A DNA stretch of 6,834 bases, from contig CAJPTO010000173.1 in assembly GCA_905373605.1 (NCBI GenBank), positions 1 to 6,834 on the forward strand, read 5' to 3'. Of this stretch, positions 1-6,417 are shown in pieces; within the stretch, counting starts at the first letter, position 1; each line of letters starts with the position of its first letter. The translations under genes and the position numbers were made by a program. Under the pieces are notes generated by a model. The model was given only the letters and a program-made list of their open reading frames with translations. It was not told the origin of the DNA and made no database searches. This DNA comes from an uncultured Prevotella sp. (GTDB taxonomy: Bacteria; Bacteroidota; Bacteroidia; Bacteroidales; Bacteroidaceae).

Positions 1-1330
1 GATTTTGCTTGTCCATCTCCATATACCCCTGTATCTCGATGCCATTGGCGTTGATGGCTTGTTTTATCTCGTCGGGGATTTGCTTCAAAATCATGGTCAT
101 GGCCAACGACAATGAGTACTTGTCGGAGTTGCAAAACGAGCTGTGCTCAAAGAGATTTTGCTCTATTCGCTTCTCGTCAAGCCCTTCAAGGGGCGTCAAC
201 TCGGGGTGTTCGGGATAGAACGGCACAAACCAATTGCTGGCTTTGTTGAAGAAGGGGAAGCGCTTCATTTGCGAGAAGCCTCCGAAGTACACGTCCACGC
301 CCTTCTTTTGCATGTCCATCATGCGCATGTAGCTTTTCTCTAGCTCTTCCATGGCCTGCTCTTCAGCCCCAGGGTTGATGATGTCTTGCAGCCTATCTTC
401 GTCGGTGGGGTTTCCCATCATGATGTTTTGGCCGCGCATCATCGTAGGCATGATGTCGCGATTAATCTCTTGTGTTGTCCTTTCTGCATCAATGCAGTAC
501 ACCACTTGGTATTGCAGTTCGAGCAATTCGCGCTGAACGGCTTTGGAACCGATTGTCTTTCGCAGCTGTTCGGCCAAGTCGGGATAAAGCGTTATCTCTA
601 TTTTCGGCAGCGTAAGTGCCCATCCCACCAGTGCCCTTTGCTTCACTTGTGGGTCGGTGGCGTATTGATAGAGGTATAGAAGGGTAGCAAATTTGCGTGC
701 ATCGAACGCCAAGAGCAAGGCCAAGAGCAACGCACTGGTGAGCAGTTGTGCATCGTTGGCATCGATGGTTGGCGAGAGAAGCAGTTCTTGGTAGAACGTT
801 TTTGTTTCCTCGTTCCAATGCGTGTCGGTCATCAGGTGATAGAAAAGAGCCGTTGTCAGTTCGTGATGTTCGGCGTAGATGGCTTTTTTCTTGTCACCAT
901 CCGTTGCCGTGGGGTCGAGCGAAAGCAGTGCAGCGTCTTGCACAAAGCTTTCCAGTCGCTGCCGAATGTCTTCGAGTGGCATGCGTGCAACGGCGAAAGG
1001 CGAGTAATAGTTCAGCCCCGATGCGTTTTGTTTCCTGCGCATGATGATGGAGTCGCATTGCAGGTGGTAGAGCCTTTTGAGCAAACTGTTGTAGAGTTCC
1101 TCTCGTTTGGGGTCGTCCCCCCCCTGCTTCACGAATGCTTTCATCAGCCGATAGTCTTCCTCGATGCTTTCCAGACGCTCGTAGTAAGCCCTTTGGCCAA
1201 AGTCGTTAAGCTCTTTTCGCATTCTGTTCAGCGCCTCGCCCAGTTCTTTAGTGAGGAAGATAAGTCCCGGGATGCTGTCTTGTTCGGGCCCAATTCTCCA
1301 GTTGATATTATTTATGTCGTCTGTAATCAT
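1..1330 (-). CDS. Large helical protein of unknown function, possibly repeat-containing (5' part, runs off the left edge)
   Basis: I do not recognise a named family. Reading leftwards from the ATG at 1330-1328, the frame stays open for 443 codons to the window edge, so the C-terminus is missing. The start is well supported because its ATG overlaps the stop of the upstream lipoprotein gene as ATGA, implying translational coupling. The protein is soluble-looking, with no signal peptide or clear membrane span, and rich in charged helices. Residues 198-245 are leucine/alanine-rich paired helices, and the segment DPQVKQRALVGWAL (226-239) resembles a HEAT or TPR-type helical repeat. Residues 358-373 hold an aromatic motif, FPFFNKASNWFVPFYP, that looks conserved rather than random. 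A scaffold or repeat protein is my inference. Pairing with a solute-binding lipoprotein suggests a shared process, but nothing here names it. A run of eight G on the coding strand falls near residue 69. Confidence 0.85.
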   Translation of the reverse strand, partial: MITDDINNINWRIGPEQDSIPGLIFLTKELGEALNRMRKELNDFGQRAYYERLESIEEDYRLMKAFVKQGGDDPKREELYNSLLKRLYHLQCDSIIMRRKQNASGLNYYSPFAVARMPLEDIRQRLESFVQDAALLSLDPTATDGDKKKAIYAEHHELTTALFYHLMTDTHWNEETKTFYQELLLSPTIDANDAQLLTSALLLALLLAFDARKFATLLYLYQYATDPQVKQRALVGWALTLPKIEITLYPDLAEQLRKTIGSKAVQRELLELQYQVVYCIDAERTTQEINRDIMPTMMRGQNIMMGNPTDEDRLQDIINPGAEEQAMEELEKSYMRMMDMQKKGVDVYFGGFSQMKRFPFFNKASNWFVPFYPEHPELTPLEGLDEKRIEQNLFEHSSFCNSDKYSLSLAMTMILKQIPDEIKQAINANGIEIQGYMEMDKQN

Positions 1331-2232
1331 TGTGTTGGGAAGTCTTTAATGGCGTTTTTGTCTTTCTCTCTAACGGGTGTAAGCTTGGCGAACGCAGTCT
1401 TGGGCAATGCCTTTATGGCCGCGTCGTTAAGCATGTAGTGGGTTTTAAGCAGGTCGGCATAGTGTTGTATACCCCTGATGTTAAGCGAGTCGCAAGCCTT
1501 GTTGTATGCTTTTGTGAATGCAGGCAGGGCTTTGTTCACTATTTTCTTGTCTTTTTTTGCCATGCTGAACACGGCAACGCCCAGCCAAAGGTCTTTTTCG
1601 CGTGTGTTGGCCAGCACGTTATTGGCCATTGTTGCCACGTAAGCCTGTGGCTCGGGCAAGAAAGCCGCATCAATCTCGTAACTAGTGAGCATCCCCAAGC
1701 GTATGAACACATCGTTAACCTGAATGCGAAACACCTCGTTCTTGGGCTTGCTTCGGTCGATGATGTCGGCCGTTAAGAAGTCGGTAGCCGAGAAACGTGC
1801 CATCCCCACCATTTTATCTCCCAGTTGTCGCACGTCTTTTATGCGAGCATTGCGGTTGCTGATGAGTTGCCAATGCAGGTTGGTTGCGCCTGCTTCGTAT
1901 AGGTTTGCTCCCTTTTGGCGAAGTCGGTTGGCGCGAACCAGGTCGGTAAACGCGCCTTGAACCCTGCCGCGAAGCATGGCCGTGTCGCAATCCATCTGCG
2001 CGGTATACTTCATCAGCCTGATGTTCAGGCGTTCTTCACCAAACAATCCCGTTGCTTCTGCCACGTAAAGCGGCAGGCAATCGAGCGTGGGCATCACGGC
2101 AATCTTCAGTGTGGAGTCGTCCGGCGCATGGTTTTTGCCTTGCGTTTGCGGTGCCTTTCCCTTGCTGTTGCAGGCAAAGAGCATGGCAGCCATTGCGGCA
2201 ACGGCCAGCGTGCGGATGTTGATTATTGTCAT
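1327..2232 (-). CDS. Solute-binding lipoprotein, NMT1/SsuA-like ABC transporter type
   Basis: This 301-residue protein is probably a lipid-anchored periplasmic binding protein. The N-terminus has a hydrophobic segment (residues 8-20) ending in the lipobox LFAC, with Cys21 as the lipidated residue. The following NSKGKAPQ lacks the acidic cluster linked to surface export in Bacteroidetes, so a periplasmic location is more likely. The mature part begins with a beta strand (LKIAVMP, 42-48), then LPLYVAEATGLFGEERLNI (53-71), the signature seen at the start of NMT1/THI5 and SsuA-type binding domains. Later segments fit the same fold: IKDVRQLGDKMVGMARFSA in the middle, and IDAAFLPEPQAYVA near residue 190. 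Such proteins bind small molecules such as pyrimidine precursors, sulfonates or other vitamins and anions; the ligand here cannot be told. No permease or ATPase gene is adjacent, so it is either served from elsewhere or has a non-transport role. Its stop codon overlaps the next gene's start by four bases. Confidence 0.87.
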   Translation of the reverse strand: MTIINIRTLAVAAMAAMLFACNSKGKAPQTQGKNHAPDDSTLKIAVMPTLDCLPLYVAEATGLFGEERLNIRLMKYTAQMDCDTAMLRGRVQGAFTDLVRANRLRQKGANLYEAGATNLHWQLISNRNARIKDVRQLGDKMVGMARFSATDFLTADIIDRSKPKNEVFRIQVNDVFIRLGMLTSYEIDAAFLPEPQAYVATMANNVLANTREKDLWLGVAVFSMAKKDKKIVNKALPAFTKAYNKACDSLNIRGIQHYADLLKTHYMLNDAAIKALPKTAFAKLTPVREKDKNAIKDFPTQ

Positions 2233-2306
2233 TCGTATGGGTGTTTGCTGTTGAATACGTTGTTCGCCGTTTGCATGAACGGCTCAGCGGCGGTGTTTCG
2301 CCAATG

Positions 2307-2339
2307 CAAATTTAGCAATAATTTTGTTGGGAAAAGAAA
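2307..2339 (-). promoter_or_regulatory. Predicted promoter for the lipoprotein operon (Bacteroidetes type)
   Basis: On the minus strand a perfect TAnnTTTG -7 element (TAAATTTG, plus-strand positions 2314-2307) is preceded, after 21 bases, by TTTC (2339-2336), one mismatch from the TTTG -33 element. Transcription would begin near 2300, giving a leader of roughly 65-70 bases before the ATG at 2232. The element lies inside the spacer region of the divergent radA promoter. Confidence 0.5.
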
Positions 2340-2355
2340 GATTTTTGTAATTTTG
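2323..2355 (+). promoter_or_regulatory. Predicted radA promoter (Bacteroidetes sigma-ABfr type)
   Basis: TTTG at 2323-2326 is followed after 21 bases by TAATTTTG at 2348-2355, both exact matches to the Bacteroidetes -33/-7 consensus. The -7 element ends only six bases before the radA ATG at 2362, so the start of transcription should fall at or within a few bases of the start codon. No Shine-Dalgarno sequence is visible in the gap. Confidence 0.65.
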
Positions 2356-2361
2356 TAGGCC

Positions 2362-3747
2362 ATGGCAAAAGATAAGACAGCATATGTTTGCAGCGATTGT
2401 GGGCACGAGTCGGGTAAATGGTTCGGCAAATGTCCCAGTTGTGGGCAATGGAATACGGCAAAAGAGATACGTGTTGCACCCGTTTCTCCAGCGAATGGGC
2501 GGCGACAAGCGGCTATTGGTGTGGGTGCGGCCGCATCGAAGAACAAGCCTACGCCCATCTCGAAAGTACAAGCCAAAGACGAACCGCGCATTGATTTGCA
2601 CGATGAAGAACTCAACAGGGTGCTTGGTGGCGGACTTGTGCGCGGCTCCATCGTGCTGCTTGGCGGCGAACCGGGCATCGGTAAGAGCACACTTGTGCTG
2701 CAAACCATCTTGCGCATGCCCGAAAAACGCGTGTTTTATGTCAGTGGCGAGGAGAGTACTCACCAGCTGAAGATGCGCGCCGACCGCATTGAAGAGAGCG
2801 TGGCCGACAATGTCATCGTGTTGAGTGAAAACACATTGGAGAAGATTTTGATGCAAGTGGAGGATGTGCAACCCGACCTTCTCATCGTAGACTCCATTCA
2901 AACCATCGAGAGCGAGGCCATCGACAGTTCTCCAGGCAGCATTGTTCAGGTGCGCGAGTGTGCATCGGCGTTGCTTAGGTATGCCAAGACATCGGGCGTT
3001 CCTGTGCTGCTCATCGGGCATATCAATAAAGAAGGGGTTCTGGCAGGGCCTAAGATACTGGAACACATCGTGGACACGGTGCTGCAATTCGAGGGCGACC
3101 AACATTACATGTACCGCATATTGCGGTCTATCAAAAACCGTTTCGGGTCTACTTCCGAGTTGGGCATCTACGAGATGCAGCAAAACGGGTTGCGGCCAGT
3201 GTCTAATCCCAGTGAGTTGTTGCTCACCCGCGACCACGAAGGGCTCTCTGGCATCGCCATAAGCTGTGCCATCGAGGGTGTAAGGCCGTTTTTGGTTGAA
3301 ACGCAAGCCTTGGTTTCAACCGCTGCTTACGGCACTCCGCAGCGCAGCACCACAGGTTTCGACCAACGCCGACTGAACATGCTCTTGGCTGTGCTTGAAA
3401 AACGTGTGGGATTTAAGCTCATACAGAAAGACGTTTTTGTGAACATCGCCGGCGGCTTGCGCGTAACCGACTTGGCAATGGACCTCAGTATCATCGCCGC
3501 CGTGCTCTCCAGCAATGTGGATACGCCCATAGATAAGGAGTGGTGCATGGCAGGCGAGGTGGGATTGAGCGGAGAAGTGCGCCCCGTTAACCGCATTGAA
3601 CAGCGCATTGCCGAAGCCGAGAAGCTGGGATTTACCGATATGGTGATACCCAAAAACAACCTTTCGGGCATCGACCCCTCGCGTTATCGCATCCATCTTC
3701 ACCCCGTTCGCAAGGTGGAAGAGGCCTTGCGCATCTTGTTCGGGTAG
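2362..3747 (+). CDS. radA: DNA repair protein RadA (Sms)
   Basis: RadA is a hexameric ATPase related to RecA and DnaB that helps process recombination intermediates, driving branch migration and DNA unwinding in the cytoplasm. The 461 residues show the whole family layout. An N-terminal zinc finger has Cys10, Cys13, Cys24 and Cys27. The Walker A loop GGEPGIGKST lies at 101-110 and Walker B LIVDS at 174-178. The RadA-specific KNRFG motif is at 258-262. From about 285 to the end is a Lon-protease-like domain, with MAGEVGLSGEVRPVNRI and EAEKLGF recognisable near the C-terminus; in RadA this domain serves assembly and DNA binding rather than proteolysis. Length is normal for the family. The ATG at 2362 gives the usual MAKxKT start, so it is secure. 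The gene is divergent from the lipoprotein operon and 92 bases upstream of queC on the same strand. Confidence 0.98.
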   Translation: MAKDKTAYVCSDCGHESGKWFGKCPSCGQWNTAKEIRVAPVSPANGRRQAAIGVGAAASKNKPTPISKVQAKDEPRIDLHDEELNRVLGGGLVRGSIVLLGGEPGIGKSTLVLQTILRMPEKRVFYVSGEESTHQLKMRADRIEESVADNVIVLSENTLEKILMQVEDVQPDLLIVDSIQTIESEAIDSSPGSIVQVRECASALLRYAKTSGVPVLLIGHINKEGVLAGPKILEHIVDTVLQFEGDQHYMYRILRSIKNRFGSTSELGIYEMQQNGLRPVSNPSELLLTRDHEGLSGIAISCAIEGVRPFLVETQALVSTAAYGTPQRSTTGFDQRRLNMLLAVLEKRVGFKLIQKDVFVNIAGGLRVTDLAMDLSIIAAVLSSNVDTPIDKEWCMAGEVGLSGEVRPVNRIEQRIAEAEKLGFTDMVIPKNNLSGIDPSRYRIHLHPVRKVEEALRILFG

Positions 3748-3763
3748 TTTTCAGGCATGGTGT

Positions 3764-3795
3764 TTTGGCGATTTTGGTGTTTGTATCCATATTTG
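3764..3795 (+). promoter_or_regulatory. Possible queC promoter
   Basis: In the 92-base radA-queC gap, TTTG (3764-3767) is followed after 20 bases by CATATTTG (3788-3795), one mismatch from TAnnTTTG. It would give a leader of about 35-40 bases before the queC ATG at 3840. No convincing radA terminator is visible, so read-through from radA may also contribute. Confidence 0.4.
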
Positions 3796-3839
3796 TAGGG
3801 ATTATAATGCGCATTTTTATTAATGACAGAGTGAAATAA

Positions 3840-4505
3840 ATGAAGAAATCGGTAATCGTAGTGAGCGGCGGAATGGACAGCGTCACCTTGCTATACGACT
3901 TTAAAGACGAGATAGCCTTGGGCATATCGTTCGACTATGGCAGCAATCACAACCACAACGAGTTGCCCCTTGCGGCCTTACATTGTAAAAGACTGGGCAT
4001 TCCGCACATTGTTGTCCCCCTTGGTTTCATGCATCAGCACTTTAAGAGCAGCTTGTTGGAGAGCGGCGCAAGCATTCCCGACGGCAGTTACGACGAAGAG
4101 AACATGCGTTCTACGGTTGTGCCCTTCCGTAACGGCGTTATGTTGGCTGTTGCGGCTGGAATAGCCGAGAGCAATGGCCTTGACAGGGTGCTCATTGCCA
4201 ATCATGGCGGCGACCACACCATCTATCCCGATTGCCGTCCCGAGTTTATTGCCACGATGGATGCCGCCGTTGCGGCAGGAACATTCGCAAATGTGCGTGT
4301 CGTGGCACCATATACCAACATCAGTAAGGCCGACATCGCGCGTCGCGGCGCGGCTTTGGGCATCGATTATGCCGAAACATGGTCGTGTTATAAGGGTGGC
4401 GACGTGCATTGTGGCACATGTGGCACTTGCGTAGAGCGCAAGGAGGCCTTGCGCGAGGCAGGAATAGCCGACAAAACGCCCTATCTCACGGATGACGGCG
4501 CATGA
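3840..4505 (+). CDS. queC: 7-cyano-7-deazaguanine (preQ0) synthase QueC
   Basis: QueC converts 7-carboxy-7-deazaguanine to preQ0, using ATP and ammonia, in the route to queuosine in tRNA. The 221-residue protein is full length. It carries the PP-loop SGGMDS at 9-14, an FDYG segment near residue 32, the VVPFRNG segment typical of the nucleotide site, and YPDCRPEF in the centre. The C-terminal zinc site is complete: Cys183, Cys191, Cys194 and Cys197, within SCYKGGDVHCGTCGTCVER. It belongs to the subgroup with VPFRNG and GDHTIYPDCRPEF rather than the VPGRN and ETDFSGYPDCRDEF pattern of the Escherichia coli and Bacillus subtilis enzymes. No queD, queE or queF lies in the window, so the rest of the pathway must be elsewhere. 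The start follows a short AT-rich leader. The next gene begins 40 bases after the stop. Confidence 0.95.
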   Translation: MKKSVIVVSGGMDSVTLLYDFKDEIALGISFDYGSNHNHNELPLAALHCKRLGIPHIVVPLGFMHQHFKSSLLESGASIPDGSYDEENMRSTVVPFRNGVMLAVAAGIAESNGLDRVLIANHGGDHTIYPDCRPEFIATMDAAVAAGTFANVRVVAPYTNISKADIARRGAALGIDYAETWSCYKGGDVHCGTCGTCVERKEALREAGIADKTPYLTDDGA

Positions 4506-4545
4506 AAGAACCAACCATTTGGATTACGAACATCAGATAGAAAAA

Positions 4546-5649
4546 ATGACAAAAACAACGAAATGGCAGCAGATACTGAGCCTTGTAACTTGTTTCCTGC
4601 TGGTTTTGGCCGTGAGCATTCGCCGCGATGGCAAGGCGCTAGGCCACGATTTGCGACAAGAAAAGAAAGTGACGGCGGCTGGTGGCGACACCATTAAGAC
4701 GCTGGCCGATGGGTCGGTGGTGGTAAACACAACGCCCTTAGGCAAAGACATTATTGGATATGGTGGCACCGTGCCACTCGAAATAACGATCAAAGACGAC
4801 CGCGTGGTTGGGATTAAGGCCCTGGACAATGCCGAAACGCCCGAGTTCTTCGAAGAAGCTTCGCTGTTGCTCACCAAATGGAACGGCAAGTCGATAGAAG
4901 AGGCGCAGCGCATGCAGGTGGATGCGGTTAGTGGTGCCACATTCTCGTCGAAAGCCATTGTAGACAACGTGCATCGAGGCTTGCAATACGCGGCCAAAGC
5001 CACTGTCAAGCCCGGTATTTGGGACAAACTGGACCTTTCCGCCAAGTCGTTGGCGGCCCTAGCTGTGGTGTTGTTGGCCGCCATACTGCCGTTATGGGTT
5101 AAGGACAGGCGTTATCGCTTGGCACAACACGTGCTTAACGTGGCGATATTGGGCTTCTGGTGCGGCACATTCCTCAATTACACCTCTATGGTGGGCTTCA
5201 TGTCCAACGGCATCAACGTCTTGGCTCTGCTAGCACCTGCCATTATGCTCGTAACAGCGTTCGTCTATCCACTTTTCGGCAAGAAATCGTATTATTGCAC
5301 CAATGTTTGTCCCTACGGTTCGTTGCAAGAGTTGGCAGGCAAAGCCATTGGTTTCAAGATAAAGATGAAGCCTAAGACGGCCAAGCGGCTCGACCTGTTG
5401 AGGCAATTGCTTTGGGTTGTGCTGATGCTTTGCCTTTGGACGGGCGTTTGGTTCGACTGGATAGCCTACGAACCCTTTTCGGCTTTCATCTTCCAGCAGG
5501 CCTCTTGGGTGGCCATTGTCATAGCCGTGGCCTTCGTTTTGCTGTCGATGGTGATGCCCAGGCCTTATTGTCGCTTCGTTTGCCCCACGGGTTCGCTGTT
5601 CAAGTACAGTCAATATTCATCTCCGTTAAACAAAAAACAAAAACAATGA
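4546..5649 (+). CDS. Membrane FMN-binding / 4Fe-4S protein, truncated NosR-like
   Basis: Probable transmembrane electron carrier. From the ATG at 4546 it has 367 residues. A signal anchor lies at 9-25. An FMN-binding domain (about 55-150) follows; its DAVSGATFSS motif (126-135) matches the site where ApbE attaches FMN through phosphate to a threonine, here Thr132. Five more membrane spans lie near 168-186, 193-217, 222-244, 284-305 and 318-338. Two CxxxCP motifs, Cys251/Cys255 and Cys342/Cys346, resemble those of NosR and NapH. Positive charges between spans 2 and 3, around the first motif and at the tail put both CxxxCP sites in the cytoplasm and the FMN domain outside. NosR continues into a ferredoxin domain; this protein ends in a short lysine-rich tail. 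An in-frame ATG at 4492 inside queC would add 18 hydrophilic residues; I prefer 4546 because the hydrophobic segment then begins close to the start. Its stop overlaps the next gene as ATGA. Confidence 0.88.
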   Translation: MTKTTKWQQILSLVTCFLLVLAVSIRRDGKALGHDLRQEKKVTAAGGDTIKTLADGSVVVNTTPLGKDIIGYGGTVPLEITIKDDRVVGIKALDNAETPEFFEEASLLLTKWNGKSIEEAQRMQVDAVSGATFSSKAIVDNVHRGLQYAAKATVKPGIWDKLDLSAKSLAALAVVLLAAILPLWVKDRRYRLAQHVLNVAILGFWCGTFLNYTSMVGFMSNGINVLALLAPAIMLVTAFVYPLFGKKSYYCTNVCPYGSLQELAGKAIGFKIKMKPKTAKRLDLLRQLLWVVLMLCLWTGVWFDWIAYEPFSAFIFQQASWVAIVIAVAFVLLSMVMPRPYCRFVCPTGSLFKYSQYSSPLNKKQKQ

Positions 5650-6287
5650 AGATTTCATCCATTCTCAATGTAGTGCTGGCCGTGGCATTAGTGTTCCTAA
5701 GCGTACAGCTGGCAAAGGGTGGCGAGCCTGCAAAGTCAAGCCCCTCTGGCGATGATGCCGTTTACAACAACATCCTTTCGCGTGCATCTGTTCGGTCGTA
5801 TCAAGACAAAGCGGTGGAGAACGACAAGGTGGAGAAGCTGCTACGTGCAGGCATGGCTGCCCCTTCGGCCGTGAACAAGCAGCCCTGGCACTTTGTGGTT
5901 GTCACCGATAAGCAGGTTCTGGCAAGCCTTGCCGAGGCCAATCCGCATGCCGAATACGCCAAGGAAGCGCCGCTGGCCATCGTGGTTTGCGGCGACATGG
6001 ACAAGGCTCTAGAGGGCGAAGCACGCGAATTCTGGGTGCAAGATTGCTCTGCTGCCACCCAAAACATCTTGTTGGCGGCTCATGGCATGGGGCTTGGAAC
6101 TGTGTGGACAGGGGCTTATCCCAGCATGGAACGCTGTAACGCCATCGCAAAGGTGTTGCAGTTGCCCCAGACAATGATACCCCTCAACATCATTGTTCTG
6201 GGCTATCCCGATGGGAATGTTAAGCCCAAGGACAAGTGGAAGCCCCAAAACGTGTCGTACAACGTGTTTGGCGGCAAGGCCAAGTAG
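5646..6287 (+). CDS. Exported or membrane-anchored nitroreductase-family flavoprotein
   Basis: A 213-residue FMN enzyme of the nitroreductase fold (PF00881 type), a family that reduces nitro groups, quinones, enones and related electron acceptors. Family marks are SVRSY (48-52) and APSAVNKQPWHF (72-83) for FMN binding, the glycine-rich GMGLGTVWTG (147-156), and LGYPDG (185-190) near the C-terminus. Unusually, residues 1-23 (MKIS, then a hydrophobic run to QLA) form a Sec-type signal or anchor, followed by a Gly/Pro/Ser-rich linker before the enzyme begins near residue 38. There is no twin-arginine motif and no lipobox cysteine. The catalytic domain should therefore sit outside the inner membrane, where NAD(P)H is not available, and would need another electron donor. 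The ATGA overlap with the upstream FMN/Fe-S membrane protein points to that partner. A longer reading with an upstream start is unlikely because it would overlap the previous gene heavily. The substrate is unknown. Confidence 0.9.
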   Translation: MKISSILNVVLAVALVFLSVQLAKGGEPAKSSPSGDDAVYNNILSRASVRSYQDKAVENDKVEKLLRAGMAAPSAVNKQPWHFVVVTDKQVLASLAEANPHAEYAKEAPLAIVVCGDMDKALEGEAREFWVQDCSAATQNILLAAHGMGLGTVWTGAYPSMERCNAIAKVLQLPQTMIPLNIIVLGYPDGNVKPKDKWKPQNVSYNVFGGKAK

Positions 6288-6295
6288 TGGCCTTG
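6275..6295 (+). terminator. Hairpin across the nitroreductase stop codon, possible terminator or 3' stabiliser
   Basis: CAAGGCCA (6275-6282) pairs perfectly with TGGCCTTG (6288-6295), leaving the five-base loop AGTAG that contains the TAG stop. No T-run follows, so it is not a classical intrinsic terminator. A second imperfect stem (6319-6327 with 6335-6342, one bulge) lies just downstream. Either could end or protect the transcript. Confidence 0.3.
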
Positions 6296-6417
6296 TGCCT
6301 GCTGCATTTGGCAAGTGTGCTTTGCAAACCATGCTTGCAAGCAACGATATGTATGCACATCCTAACCAATAATGGTGATTTTTGCGCCAATAAGAACTGA
6401 ATATCAAGATAATTCAT

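Noticed and set aside
746..1438. A 230-codon plus-strand reading frame
   Set aside because: It lies opposite the continuous minus-strand gene and the end of the lipoprotein gene, shows no recognisable family, and reads as the reverse shadow of real coding sequence.
2233..2306. A thiamine (TPP) riboswitch ahead of the NMT1-like lipoprotein gene
   Set aside because: The leader has a CTGAG string on the minus strand but not the CTGAGA...ACCTGATCTGG thi-box core, and it is too short.
2284..3306. A 340-codon minus-strand reading frame
   Set aside because: It is antisense to radA, which has every expected motif. The antisense translation is rich in His, Arg and Gln with no domain.
3796..3839. A preQ1 riboswitch upstream of queC
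   Set aside because: The short leader lacks the preQ1-I stem and A-rich tail pattern and any clear pseudoknot.
4492..4545. Earlier start of the FMN/Fe-S protein inside queC
   Set aside because: It adds 18 polar residues ahead of the signal anchor. The start at 4546 puts the hydrophobic segment at the usual distance. Not excluded.
5412..5645. An upstream extension of the nitroreductase frame
   Set aside because: It would overlap the FMN/Fe-S gene by more than 230 bases and place the export segment in the middle of the protein. The ATGA start at 5646 is far better.
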